Part shown: piece after piece, positions 1 to 11,420 of the stretch
Layout of the letters: each line of letters begins with the position of its first letter
Numbering within the stretch: the stretch's first letter is position 1
Source: Larix kaempferi
Lineage: Eukaryota > Streptophyta > Pinopsida > Pinales > Pinaceae
DNA: 64,000 nucleotides
Direction: 5' to 3'
Assembly (NCBI GenBank): GCA_027924585.1
Contig: BSBM01000007.1
Span: 6,526,001 to 6,590,000, forward strand
The notes under the pieces: model-generated
The model's database searches: none
What the model saw: the letters and a program-made list of their open reading frames with translations, nothing else
Told to the model about the DNA's origin: nothing
Program-made: the position numbers and the translations under genes

Positions 1-1780
1 ATATACCAGTTTGATCAACTCATCAAGGCGCATATTTCTATCCTTTCGGAAGTTTGAAATTCAAAGTTTGAATTTTTGGGGTTTCTCTGACAAACCCATA
101 TCCAGCTCCAGGTCCAGTTCTTGCAAATCAAGTGGATTGGGTTAATCCTAGAAGAAGATGGATTGGTCACCTGCATAAGTGAAGAAGTTCCTGTCTCAGA
201 GGGAGATGAGGATAAGGCCTTACATAAGAAGATTACAAGCCATCTCGACAGGTATGACTCATCGAGGTATGTTTCGATATTTGTCCATGATTAAGTTTAT
301 GGTATGTTTGTCTTCATGTTATTACGGTTAGTACAATTTTGATTTTAGATTTGTCGTATCACCTTGACAAAATTATGAATGCATGATAGAAGATATTCAT
401 TGGTTAGGGTGTTGACACTTATGATTGTACTAATGCATTATGGTGTTGTATGAGGTTTATGTTGTCTACTAACATGAAAGGTACACCAAGAAAGACAAAT
501 CATGTTCTCGTCCAAGAACATATGATCATGATAACATGAGGACAAAGATTCATCCATTGTCATGGATCTCATAGAAGATCCATTTACGAGGTATGTATAA
601 CTTGGTTTTGTAATAGTTAACCTATGAGATATACAGGTTACTAGCACAAGTCATTGAAGAAGAACAAGAAGACATCATGTGAGTATGTTAGACATAAATA
701 GCTAGCATGCTAATCCAGGTATGTTTTTCCTATATCAAGCTAGAATCCTACCTTGTGTTAGAATCTTATCTGTTGTTGATAATGATTATTCCTGAAGAGT
801 CATAGGTTTGAATAATCATGATTGTATGCATATTATGTTTCTTACCATAATTGATGATATGACTAACCAGAAGAATCATGATGGTATAGGTTTGAATAAT
901 CACGGGTTTTATGCATTTTATATCTCTTATCTTGATTGATGATTCAACTAACCTGAAGAGTCATAGGTTTGAGTAATTACAGGTTTAGACATGTTATGTT
1001 TCTTATGATTTGACTAACCTTAAGAATTCTACATAAACCTTGAATGCTAATGCTTATTATTTTCTGTTTGAAATGATCATGACTATACATGCTTGAGATT
1101 ATTGTGTTTTAATAGTATACTAATGAATGTATGATTCTATATGAGATCACAAGGATAACACAATCATGATACTAATAAGCATGCATAGGAACCAAGGATG
1201 AATGTAAGTTCAAGGACAGTTAATCCAGGAAGCAAAGATCAAGAGGGAGTACACTCCAGTGGTTTATTCAAGGATGCAGATATTCAGAGAGAGTTGACCA
1301 TCTCTCTACATCCCACAACAGAAAGGTGTAGAAGAAGCTACTTCAGATTAGGACTCCAGCAACTCCTGCAAGGAAGCGAAGACTCAGAGGGAGTCCACCC
1401 AACGAACAAACAAAGATAAGTATTTCTTACATATTTGTTTGTTTAAATAAAATTGTTCAATGATGTATATGCTCATGGTCTTAGACTTAGAATATGTATT
1501 GCGCATATTAGAATAATTACATTAATGAACAGTATACTACTAATATGCATGGGTAAGTAGCCTATGGCACTGTACAACATTCCATTGCTACTTATCTAGA
1601 ATGAAACCTCTTTGCTGACATGTTGGGAGTTGTGCACACTCTTAACAATGTTCTGGTAGAGATTGGAAGGCATCTAGAAAGTTATGGGATATGGATAAAT
1701 GTTGTATTGAAGCATTGGCTAAGATAATTGCATGACTGTATGACATATTTCTTTATGTGTAAGAATTTGTTCTGAAAACT
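1..1780 (+). other. Copia-internal or unassigned sequence with degenerate repeats
   Basis: No long coding frame is recognisable. Short exon-like islands are followed by GGTATG-type donors (near 250, 590 and 715), and there are several purine-rich AGAGGGAG motifs (near 200, 1247 and 1388) like the polypurine tract at 4831. At 791-1020 a degenerate direct repeat of about 66-85 bp occurs three times, each copy holding 'cataggtttga' or similar and ending 'actaac'. An open frame at 1198-1419 has no recognisable domain. A CTTGTTGTGTAG acceptor-like string lies just before the first clear RT coding at about 1822. Confidence 0.4.
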
Positions 1781-3186
1781 ATGAGATGTTTTCTAATCAT
1801 GCAATTTAACTTGTTGTGTAGGAAATATCGTATGCCATCTCCTACAAAAGAAGAACTACAACATTTGTTCAGCAACAAATTTATTGAAGATATTGAAGTT
1901 CCCAGGATCTGGGATGAAGAAATGGAATGCCATGATCCATCGATCATGAAGAATGATGTTTGGGATGTAGTCCCAAGATGTGAAGGGAAGTTTGTTATGA
2001 CTTCCAAATGGAACTATCAGATCAAGCATGTTGCAGATGGCAGCATTGAGAAATATAAAAGTGATGAAATAGAAGATGCACCAAATGGATTTCAAGACAA
2101 CATGGTGTAGTCATATATATGTGCAGAACTTGGTATGGTAGACAGCTTTCTATCCAGTTTGGGCTTTACCAAGAGTAAAGCAGATTCCAACCTTTTCTAC
2201 AAGGTAGAGGAAGGCAATCCAATGATACTACTTTTGTATGCGGATAACCTGTTTGTTACAGGTGAAGATAGATTGATTGCCGACACGCGGCGGAAGCTTA
2301 CTACCAAGTTCGAGATGAAGAACTTGGGGATGATGCACTATTTGTTTTTGGCATGGAGGTGCAGAGTGCAGATGGAATCTGCCTTGGACAAGGGAAGTAT
2401 GCAGTAGAGATCCCAAAGAGGTTCAGGATGATGGATTGCAAGGCCATGGCCACACCTATGGCATCGAATCTGAAGCTTCTATGTGATGCTTCATCTGAGC
2501 CGGTTGATCGCCAGATGATTGGGTCCTTGATGTACCTGACGAACACGAGACCAGACATTTGCTTTGCTGTGAACACATTAAGCCAGTTCCTGACAGATCC
2601 GAGGAGTGTTCACCTGGTTGCTGTAAAGCATTATCTAAGGTACCTAAAGGGTACAGTGGATTATGGGCTCAGGGATGAGGCGAATCAAAAGTTTAACCTA
2701 CAGGGTTATGTTGATTCAGATTGGGCTGGCAGCGCTGCAGATAGGAAGAGCACATCTGGGTGCTGCTTCAATATGGGATCAGGTGTGATCTCTTGGTTTA
2801 GCAGGAAGCAGTCCTGCGTAGCACTGAGTACAGCTGAGGCAGAGTATGTTGCAGCCTGTTCATCTAGTTGTGAGGCAGTATGGCTACGGAAGCTACTGTC
2901 TGAGTTATTTGATCTCCCGTTGGAGGCTACTGGCATCTTCTGTGATAACCAGAGTTGTGTGAAGCTGTCCGAGAACCCAGTGTTTCATGACAAGTCGAAA
3001 CACATAGAGATCAAATATCACTATATCAGGGATATGGTGCAGGGAGGAGCTGTGAAGCTCCTGTATGTTGCGATGGACGAGCAGATTGCAGATGTGCTGA
3101 CGAAGCCACTAGCCAGGGTGAAGTTTGAGTACTTCAGAGAGAGGCTTGGCGTGCTTCAGATCGAGGATACTTCGAGGAAGAAGTGA
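1781..3186 (+). pseudogene. Copia pol remnant: internally deleted reverse transcriptase plus RNase H
   Basis: The first block (1781-2110) carries the start of a copia RT (SIMKNDVWDVVP, then a TSKW..IKH stretch) and ends at a TAG. About 100 codons of the central palm are then missing, and the frame resumes near 2115-2135 with the fingers/palm end and the catalytic motif region. There the usual YVDD reads YADN (about 2237-2248), so the second catalytic aspartate is lost. A one-base insertion near 2345 shifts into the RNase H frame (2353-3186), which is open and keeps DSDWAG, STAEAEY and CDNQS, the family's acidic active-site blocks, with the usual IADVLTKPL end. No functional polymerase can be made; the RNase H part looks much better preserved. 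Confidence 0.9.
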
Positions 3187-3297
3187 TGAACACATTTGCT
3201 AAAGCCATTCCAAGCATGTTGGAAGGAGGATCCTTCACATGGCTGTGGATGTAAGCGCTAGATGATGAGCATCAGGATGATGTTCTGGTTTCTGCTT

Positions 3298-3514
3298 GGA
3301 TATGATCAGTTGGATCATTTTATGTATGTATGTACGCATCATGTGGATGCTGGATATGATCAGTTGGATCATTTTATGTATGTATGTACGCATCATGTGG
3401 ATGCTGGATATGATCAGTTGGATCATTTTATGTATGTATGTACGCATCATGTGGATGCTGGATATGATCAGTTGGATCATTTTATGTATGTATGTATGCA
3501 TCATGTTGGATGCT
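3298..3514 (+). repeat. 54-bp minisatellite, 4 copies
   Basis: Four head-to-tail units start at 3298, 3352, 3406 and 3460. Each has the core TGATCAGTTGGATCA followed by a run of ATGT and a CATCATGTGGATGCT end. The first three are almost identical; the last has a one-base insertion. The period is a multiple of three and is open in more than one frame on both strands, but I see no protein signature. Confidence 0.95.
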
Positions 3515-3533
3515 TGGACCATGTATCTGTATA

Positions 3534-3688
3534 TGTATCAGGTGGATACATTGTATGATCAGGAGGATCATGTATGATGATATGTATCATGTATTTGTAT
3601 CAGGTGGATACATTGATGATCAGGAGGATCATGTATGATACTTGGTATGCATCAGGTAGATGCATTGATGATCAGGTGGATCATGCAG
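3534..3688 (+). repeat. Degenerate linker repeats with a TGATCAG..GGATCA core
   Basis: Two to three degenerate units of about 60 bp hold 'gtatcaggtggatacattg' followed by TGATCAGGAGGATCA (near 3556 and 3618) or TGATCAGGTGGATCA (near 3669). They join the 54-bp array to the 72-bp array and share the same core, so the arrays probably grew from one ancestral motif. Confidence 0.75.
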
Positions 3689-4015
3689 CAGGATGTTGCA
3701 GTGATGATCAGGATGATCATAGATGACGAGCTTTAGGATGTTGCTCCAGATGACATGCAGCAGGATGTTGCAGTGATGATCAGGATGATCATAGATGACG
3801 AGCTTCAGGATGTTGCTCCAGATGACATGCAGCAGGATGTTGCAGTGATGATCAGGATGATCATAGATGACGAGCTTCAGGATGTTGCTCCAGATGACAT
3901 GCAGCAGGATGTTGCAGTGATGATCAGGATGATCATATATGACGAGCTTCAGGATGTTGCTCCAGATGACATGCAGCAGGACGTTGCAGTGATGATGATC
4001 AGGATGATCATGGAT
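3682..4015 (+). repeat. 72-bp minisatellite, about 4.6 copies
   Basis: Units start at 3682, 3754, 3826, 3898 and 3970 (the last partial). Each begins CATGCAGCAGGATGTTGCAG and contains TGATCAGGATGATCA. The period is a multiple of three and the array is open in one plus frame apart from one TAG in unit 1 (CAG to TAG, near 3733). The unit lies between pol and the polypurine tract of the copia element. Confidence 0.95.
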
Positions 4016-4085
4016 ACATCAGGATGATGTATGGTGAGTATCAGGTTGATACTCTATGGCCGTGGATCAGGTTGTGCAGATGAGC

Positions 4086-4590
4086 ATGTAATTCGTTGCC
4101 CTGGGAGATTTGCAGATGGTCTTTCGAGGTTTTGCCTATGGCATGTAATTCGGTGCCCTGGGACATCTGGCAAATGCTCTTTCGAGGTTTTGCTCTGGGA
4201 GGACATGTAATTCGTTGCCCTGGGAGATCTGCAGATAGTCTTTCGAGGTTTTGCCTATGGCATATAATAGCGCCCTGGGATATCTGGCAGATGCTCTTGC
4301 GAGGTTTTGTCCTATGGCATGTAATTCGTTTCCCTGGGAGATCCGATAGGTTGGGCTGCGTGCCCGTAATCAGTCCTGGGATGCTCTTGCGAGGTTTTGC
4401 CATGACCACATGTAGTTCGTTGCCCTGGGAGATCCTATAGGTAGAGCTGTGTGCTCGTAACAGCCTGGGATGCTCTTGCGAGGTTTTGTGGTGAGGTCAC
4501 ATGTAATTCGTTGCCCTGGGAGATCCTATAGGTAGAGCTGTGTGCTCATAACAGCCTGGGATGCTCTTTCAAGGTTTTGTGACGCACGTA
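4086..4590 (+). repeat. Third copia minisatellite, 57-60 and about 90 bp units
   Basis: Seven or eight related units carry 'gtaattcgttgccctggga' near the start and 'tcttgcgaggttttg' near the end. The first units are 57-60 bp apart. The later units are about 90 bp apart and include an extra segment with 'ataggtagagctgtgtgctc'. The array ends about 250 bp before the polypurine tract. Confidence 0.9.
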
Positions 4591-4830
4591 AAAGTCCTGA
4601 GGATTCCACAGTATGGCCAGTGATGACGAAGACCTACAGGTGGTGGGCCTACATCCAGTATGAAAAAGGACTGGCTCTGTAGAACTTCCTATGACGAGTA
4701 GATTCAGAGATTGATTGAGATAGCAGCAGCAGTGACGATGATGATGACTCGATGACGATTATCCAGTGACGATGATCCAGAGAAGATGACTTGTGCTAGA
4801 AGAACTGTGCTGAGAAATACCTTCCTAGTT

Positions 4831-4839
4831 AAGAGGGAG
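4831..4839 (+). promoter_or_regulatory. Copia polypurine tract
   Basis: AAGAGGGAG lies directly before the TGTTGATG start of the 3' LTR, the usual site where plus-strand DNA synthesis is primed in LTR retrotransposons. Confidence 0.85.
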
Positions 4840-5487
4840 TGTTGATGTATATGTAACTTCGGAATGTATTTCACATATATGTATATTGTATTCCTATAGA
4901 GATGTTATTATTCCTCTATACGGAAGTGTCGTTATTTATATTGTAAGTGTCGTAACTTATACTTGATGGGTTATTAGACCACCTTGTTTGGGGTCGGCCC
5001 TGTATAAGTCATGTGGGTCAAAGGGTTATTAGACCACCCTATTGGGGGTCGGCCATGTGGGTCGAAGGGTTATTAGACCACCCTATTGGGGGTCGGCCCA
5101 GTCAGCATTATGTTATGTGGTTAAGTTCGAGCCTACATGAGTTAGGTAAAAAGGCAAGTCAAGTCAAGTATAAATAGAGTGTGGGAGGCACTCTATTTAC
5201 ACATTCACTTCTCACACATGCACTCAAGGAGGAGAGGCGCACTTATGGAGGAGGAGGATCTGCTGCTAGGTTATGTCTATCTCTTGGTTGGTTGTATCAT
5301 TGCTCTATCTATCTCTGAGGAAGTTATTGGGGTTTTTCACCTTTATGGTTTTCCCCAAGTAAATCTTTGTGTCTCTTGTGTGCTTGCATTATTGTCTCCA
5401 TGATTGATATGCTGTAGATATGCTGTACATGTTGTTCTCTCAGTTAAGATCCTAGATCATATTGAAGTAAATTCAGAAAATTTAACA
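4840..5487 (+). repeat. Copia 3' LTR
   Basis: It starts TGTTGATG after the polypurine tract and probably ends TTTAACA at 5487 (a TTCAACA end at 5493 is possible). It contains a TATA box (TATAAATAG, 5169-5177) about 330 bp from its start. Upstream of this are three copies of a 44-55 bp repeat beginning GGGTTATTAGACCACC at 4968, 5023 and 5067. The frame at 5179-5403 lies downstream of the TATA box and has no protein signature. The 5' partner LTR is not in the window. Confidence 0.8.
5169..5177 (+). promoter_or_regulatory. TATA box of copia LTR
   Basis: TATAAATAG in the middle of the LTR fits the U3/R promoter position. Transcription would start about 30 bp downstream, close to 5200. Confidence 0.65.
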
Positions 5488-5524
5488 TTCAACATTCATG
5501 GGTTAATGAAATGATTTTTTATTT

Positions 5525-5650
5525 TTTATTTTTTTTAATTTACATGGCGGAAAAACCGTGGCAATATCGACGATGTTTAATTTGTGACGAACTTTCGTCC
5601 CTATAGCGACGAAATTTCTATGTTGCAATTTCCGTTGTAATAGAGACGAA
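5525..5650 (+). repeat. CACTA left subterminal repeats
   Basis: Motifs such as 'ccgtggcaatatcgacg', 'gacgaactttcgtccctat' and 'agcgacgaaatt' recur here and are matched in the right subterminal region (38645-39260). Short, partly palindromic subterminal repeats are the binding sites of the TNPA-type protein in En/Spm elements; the role here is inferred from that. Confidence 0.7.
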
Positions 5651-5658
5651 GGTCGAGC

Positions 5659-5666
5659 TATATATA
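5659..5666 (+). promoter_or_regulatory. Possible TATA box of the transposase gene
   Basis: TATATATA follows directly after the left subterminal repeats, the usual position of the CACTA promoter. The sequence downstream has a donor-like 'gaacttgcaaggttagtg' near 5780-5797, so the transcript may begin with a non-coding exon and a long first intron. Confidence 0.35.
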
Positions 5667-6856
5667 CTACATACTCTACCATTATTTACACATTTTCTAT
5701 AGTTGCGACACATTGAGCGCGGATTTTGAACTTGTGAGGTGATTGTTTGAGCTTGGATATTCTACATAGCTCTGATTTTGAACTTGCAAGGTTAGTGTTT
5801 TATATTTTTTTGTCTATATTTTTATAAGGGTTAGAATTTAATATTGTTTAGTAATGAGGCTTAGGTGTTAAATGATACATCCATTAGGGTTAGGCTAATT
5901 TTTTTTCCATTTATTCAATGTTTCTATGAATGTATTTATAAAGTTTATAATAATTGTAGAGAAATATGATATAATAGATCAGAATTAGGTCACCCATATT
6001 ACATATAACAAGATTATTCTCTTGTTTTGAATTATAAGGTTATGGAAATACTTAACACAAGAAGATGGTACATTGGAAGTATATATTATCATCATTACGA
6101 TTTAAGAAAACACACAATGTCTATTAAGTAACCTCCATCTACAATTGGTTTAGTTAATCTATACCAAAAAATAAATGTCTTTATTTGATGTATCTTAATA
6201 CATGACAGCTGGGACATTATGCAAGTTATTTTAGTGGCCTAAAATCACTTTTTTTAACAAAAATGGATAATACTTTTATGAAAAGGCTGGAGTTAATCAA
6301 AGTCAATTTTTTTTACAACTTGCAGTTATGATTGTGATTGCCTTGTATTCTTCAACAATTGAACTGTGAGCTTCAACTGTGTCACATGGTTCTGTCGCCC
6401 TTCTTATTTGTTTTCTCTCGTATGTTTGTCCAATAATATAAGCCATACAATCATATACAAAGCACAAGTGTTTCTTAAATCCATTCTTTTTTCCAACCAA
6501 TATGATATCCAAAACTAGAGAGAATCTTACTCAACAATCATCTAGTAAATTCATATATATAAGGTAAGCATGCATCAAGGACAACTTTCATTTGAAACAT
6601 TAATTTGGGCCACCTAGTACTGTTACAATGCCCAAACTATCAAGGTCTCCTTTTGAGTAAATCAAAGGCCATTGCACAACACTTGTTGGCATCAATGAAA
6701 ACTTTAGTCTTCATGTTTTTCTTTATAAATATAGAAATTGGTTTATAATATATTGTATTCAGAAATATACTTATAATATCTAATGTAATTGACAAGTTAT
6801 TGTTTGGTATGGTGTAGGTAAGACAATTACTTGTACCACTACAAGGGTTTGTCACT
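5667..6856 (+). other. Probable 5' UTR and first intron of the CACTA transposase
   Basis: AT-rich sequence between the presumed promoter and the first coding exon. Minus-strand frames at 6303-6512 and 6640-6855 show no known domain. Nothing else recognisable. Confidence 0.35.
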
Positions 6857-9800
6857 ATGAATGAAAATGCAAGGAAGCTTGCTCAATTTAGGGCTGCATT
6901 AGAGGCAAGAGGAGATGGAAAATGTTCTTGTCCTTGCTCTGATTGCAGGGGCTTGCAAAAAAAAAAGAATTTTAATAACAACAACTGAAATACATTGTAG
7001 GGAGAAGGGGCACGCTGAAGGGGGTTATGAATATCGTCCCCTGGTAAGAGGTCGTTATTCAATTTTTAATATATTCGTTGTAATAGTCATCATGTCATGA
7101 ATTTCAGTAAAATGTCTTTTTTTTTACTATATGTTCTATACACACTAATTTTTCTACGTTGTTTGTAAATTTATAGACAATGCCCCCAAAATGTCGTCCT
7201 CAAGAGAGTTATTTGCCAATTACTAGCAGAAATACTCATTTACAGCCTGGTGAACTTCTACATCAGAATCTTGAAGATGATCAAGTTATTACTGATGATA
7301 TGGATGTAGATAACATTAGTGATACAAATCAGGAAGATGAGATACATAGATTGATCCAAGAAACATTTGCTCCAATGGATGACGACAACCAGGATGATAG
7401 TCATGATGTTGATCCTCTAATCGAGAAGTCACGTCAACCTCTTTATGAAGGCTCAAAAACAAATCTTCTATCTGCTATATTGTTGTTAGTGAACTTGAAG
7501 GTTTTGAATGGTTTATCAAACACCTGTCTGACACAAATATTAAGGTATGTAATTTGTTAATTATTTTTGTCTGCATGTTCACATCTATAGAAAGGGTTGA
7601 ATTTTTTCCTATATTATTTCTATTGTTATCTAATTTGTAAAGTTTGGATGCGATATTGATGATTAATATTGTTTACATTGACTTATTCTTTTGAATTTTG
7701 TAGATTGTTAGGTGAATTTCTATTACCAACTTCAAATATTTTACCACGCACATATCGAGAGATATATGTCATTATGAAAGAATTTGGAATGGAGTATCAA
7801 GCTATTGATGCATGTCCTAATGATCATATCATATACTATGGACAATATGCATTACAAAATGAATGCCCACAATGTCAAACAAGTAGGTATCGAAATGATA
7901 AAGTGACAAAAAAGGTGCCTCAAAAAGTTCTTCGTTATATTCCGATAATTCCACGTTTCTAGCGGTTGTTTAGGTGTCAAAGTATAGCACTGTTTATGGA
8001 TTTCCATGCAAAGAACAGAAGTCGCGACGATGTTCTTCGAATGCCTGCAGATGGTTCTGCATTGAGGTACATCGATGAAAAGTGGCCAATTTTTAAAGAA
8101 GAACCTCGTAATGTTAAACTTTCGTTGGCAGCTGATGGTGTCAATCCATTTAGAGAGATTCGTTCTACCTACTCAGTGTGGCCTGCTTTTGTTATAAACA
8201 ATAGCCTTCCTCCTTGGATGTCGATCAGGAGAGAGCACACAATGTTGGCAATGATTGTTCCAGGTATTTAATTAATATGTAATGTTTTACTTGAAAGTCT
8301 GATCACTAAATATTTCATTGATTTGTTTTGTGCATGTAATTATGTCTTTTATATATAACGACATATACGCGCTAAATATAATTAATCATGTATGTTGGAC
8401 TAATTAGGCAAGTACCAGGTTAAATATATGAATGTATATATTGATCCTCTTATCGATGAGTTGTTGAAGTTATGGGCTGGCGTCACTATGTATGACATCT
8501 CTAGACCAATAGGGAAAAAACGATTTCAATTCCATGGAATACTTGCATGGACAATTCATGATGCTCCTGGGTTAACACATTTTTGTGGTATATTGTTACT
8601 TTATTTTGTTCCTTAATACTTTAAATATCTGTTGAAAATACCATGCATTATTTTAAATGGTAATTCTAATTTTCTACACCAATTCATATATCTTGTAGGT
8701 CTTCAAACAAAGGGTAAATTTGCATGTCCAGTTTGCGGTCCCAGGATATAATCTCGTCGTTCAAGGAGTTTAGCAAAGGAAGTGTTCGATGAGTATAGGC
8801 ACTTTCTGCCTAAGAACCATAGTTATAGAACTACAGACAAAGAAAAATTTAATGGTAAAGAAGAGAATGGAAAAAAACCATGAAGAATGACACCTCACCT
8901 ATGGAAGTTGGAATATAATAGAAACCGTCAAGGTATGCCAATTTTTCTTTTTACTGAATTATGTTCAGCATTATATGTTATACCTATATTGATTAATAAT
9001 TAGCATTAATTTGATTCTGTTGATGTTTCATGAATTCCGTTAAGGCACGAATGGGATTCTACGAGGAATGAAAATTTACCCAATTCAGTTGAATAGGTTG
9101 ACATACTACGAGCACCTGCAAATAGTTCATTTGTGTAATACAATACATATCGAGAAGAACATAACAGAAATGTTATGGCGAATATTAGATGGAAGGACTA
9201 ACAAAGAAAAAATTGGAAAGATTTGTAGTGACATCCAAGAAGCTAATCACGCATTGCAAAGTGTGCTCGTTAATTCAAATGGCGATGGCCGTCAACAGAA
9301 TATTAGTCTTCCTTGGTGCTTGACGGAGCAACAGAGCAATATTGTAAAAGAGGTCATCAAAAAAATCAGGTTTCCGACGGGTTTTTCGTCAAACATAAAG
9401 AATATCTTGACAAAAAAAGGTCATTTTGATGGGGTTAAAACACATGATTGGCATACATTCATTAAGGTAATTATGAGTCTATAATATATTTCATTATTGG
9501 TATGCACTATTTTATTAATTTCATTCTCTTATTTTGAAATAAATATTAATAATTATGTGTTTTTTGATACAGTATGTTCTACCTTTATCTCTCCCAGACG
9601 ACTTTGACAACAACATAAAACATATTATTTATGTTCTTGGAAAATACATGAGGTAAGTAATGTTTTACATGGAAAATGTACTTGGTCTGTGATTTGTAGC
9701 GGAACTTATTGACATATTATGTTTTTCCCACAAATATTATATATGCCTTGATATTATTTTATTGCATCATTTGTAGGTGGCTTTCATCAAAAGAAATCCA

Positions 9801-11420
9801 TAAAGAAGATATAAGGCATTGGAAGAGAGAAATTCCCCGACTAATGTGTGAAATGCAACAGTATCTACCTCCAGCATTTTTCAATGCACAAGAACGCTAC
9901 CTCATACACCAAGTTGAGGAGATTGAATTATGTGGACCAGTACACACAAGGTCGATGTGGATGGTGGAGAGGCAGTTGAAGACATTGAAGGATTTGTTTA
10001 GACAAAGACCACGTCCTGAGGGTTCTGCGGTTGAGGGATATATGGTATATCAATGCATGGTGTATATTAGTGAACATCTACTTAAATTAGCAGAAAATAT
10101 GAATGTGCCTCGCATTTGGCATCTCGACTCCATCAACAAATTTGAAGGGGAGGTCCTATTGGGGAGAGGTAAATTGAGGACTGTGAAAGGTAATTATTAT
10201 ACGTTGTTGAATTAATATATTACACATGTATTTTTTCCAATTTTATATTATCATACTGTTTTTTAACTTTTTTTATTAATTATGCATTTTCAAATATATT
10301 AAACTATGTGCCTTTAATGATATCTAATTAATGATACTGAATTGTTATTTTTTCCTATAGTTGGTCAAGTGTGGGATGCTTTACATTTATACATTTCAAA
10401 CAACCTTGATTGGATGGAGCATTGGATAGAAGATTGTGAAGAATTATTCGATAGGTTATCATGGGAAGGGGTCAGTAACATGATTAAAACAGCTCATCAT
10501 ATTCGACATCAATTTCCTAAACTTACGTCGCAAAGGGAAGTTGATTTAGCCTATGGTTTAAAAGATAAAAAGGCAAGTAAATTGTTTACCCGCATTTTTT
10601 CTAGTTACTTCAATCCATTTTTCCAATTACATTTCGTTTGTTTAAGTTTTCAATTATATTAACTAAGTCCTATATGACGTTTATTAATTCACAATGTATT
10701 GTTAACCTGTTGTCAATGTTGCAGTTGAAACATCACAAGGCTATGTGGTGTAATGGTCGTAAATTTCGTATCAAAAAGTTGGATGATAACATGAAAACCT
10801 CGGATTGTGGGATAACTGCAGTGTTTAAGGTCACGAATGTTTCCTCTAGAAGTGATAGACATCCAAAAGAAACTGAGAATAGGTACTATGGGAATTTGGA
10901 GGACATTATTGAGTGTGATTTTAATTCCTTTAAAATAGTTTTGTTTGAGGTGAAGTGGTACATGCTATGGATGCATGAACATGATCCTGAAAGAACTGTT
11001 ATCGAGCATGCTAATGGATTTACCATGGTTAATACAAGGGAATTTGAACCGGGTACAAAGCCTTATGTTCTTCCAAGTCAATGTGAGCAAGTCTTTTACT
11101 CCGAGGTACCAGGTAAAGCAGGTTGGTCATACATTGTTCGATACGATCCAAGATGAAGACCAGTAAAGTATAATCATGTACTAGATGATGAATATAATCA
11201 CAAAGAAGAAGAAGATGATGATGATTCAGATCAGGCTGCAATCGATGTGTTAGATGAAGAAGTTGAAGAGGTTGATCATGCAAATGCAGCATACGATGAT
11301 CTCATTGACGATATGGATGACTTTGATGATGATGACGATGTGAATGATCCTTTCATCAATATCTATTCAGAACCAGATCCTGATACAGATGTTGAGTTGG
11401 ATGAAGAAGAAGATGAATGA
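6857..11420 (+). pseudogene. TNP2-type CACTA transposase, about ten exons, disrupted
   Basis: Exons inferred from homology and splice sites: 6857-7043, 7177-7544, 7704-8263, 8408-8587, 8699-8932, 9055-9466, 9573-9652, 9777-10189, 10361-10572, 10725-11420, about 1110 codons in total, a normal TNP2 size. Exon 1 has the cysteine cluster CSCPCSDC of the transposase-associated domain. Exon 2 has the PLYEGSK..LLSAILLLVNLK block, exons 3-5 the conserved core (LAADGVNPF, STYSVWP, DAPGLTHF, CPVCGP). Later exons hold WLSSKEIHKEDI, QYLPPAFFNAQE and ELCGPVHTRSMW. The tail (from about 11157) is very acidic. It is broken by a frameshift at an A-run near 6960, TAG at 7960, TAA at 8749, and TGA at 8881 and 11154. 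The last-but-one intron uses a GC donor. The protein would bind and cut the element ends. Confidence 0.9.

Larger units (their letters stand above)
1..5487 (+). mobile_element. Ty1/copia retrotransposon, 3' portion (5' end outside window)
   Basis: The pol remnant ends at 3186, followed by a minisatellite block, a polypurine tract (AAGAGGGAG, 4831-4839) and an LTR starting TGTTGATG at 4840. The order reverse transcriptase then RNase H without a downstream integrase is the copia arrangement. The 5' LTR, gag, protease and integrase are not visible, so the element is truncated here or extends left of the window. Its 3' LTR abuts CACTA subterminal sequence, which suggests it inserted into the left arm of that CACTA. 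The target duplication cannot be checked because the other side is outside the window. Confidence 0.85.

Noticed and set aside
3235-3577. Plus and minus frames through the 54-bp array
   Set aside because: Pure repeat translation on both strands with no protein family match.
5179-5403. 74-codon frame in the copia LTR
   Set aside because: It lies downstream of the LTR TATA box, has no domain, and is probably untranslated leader.
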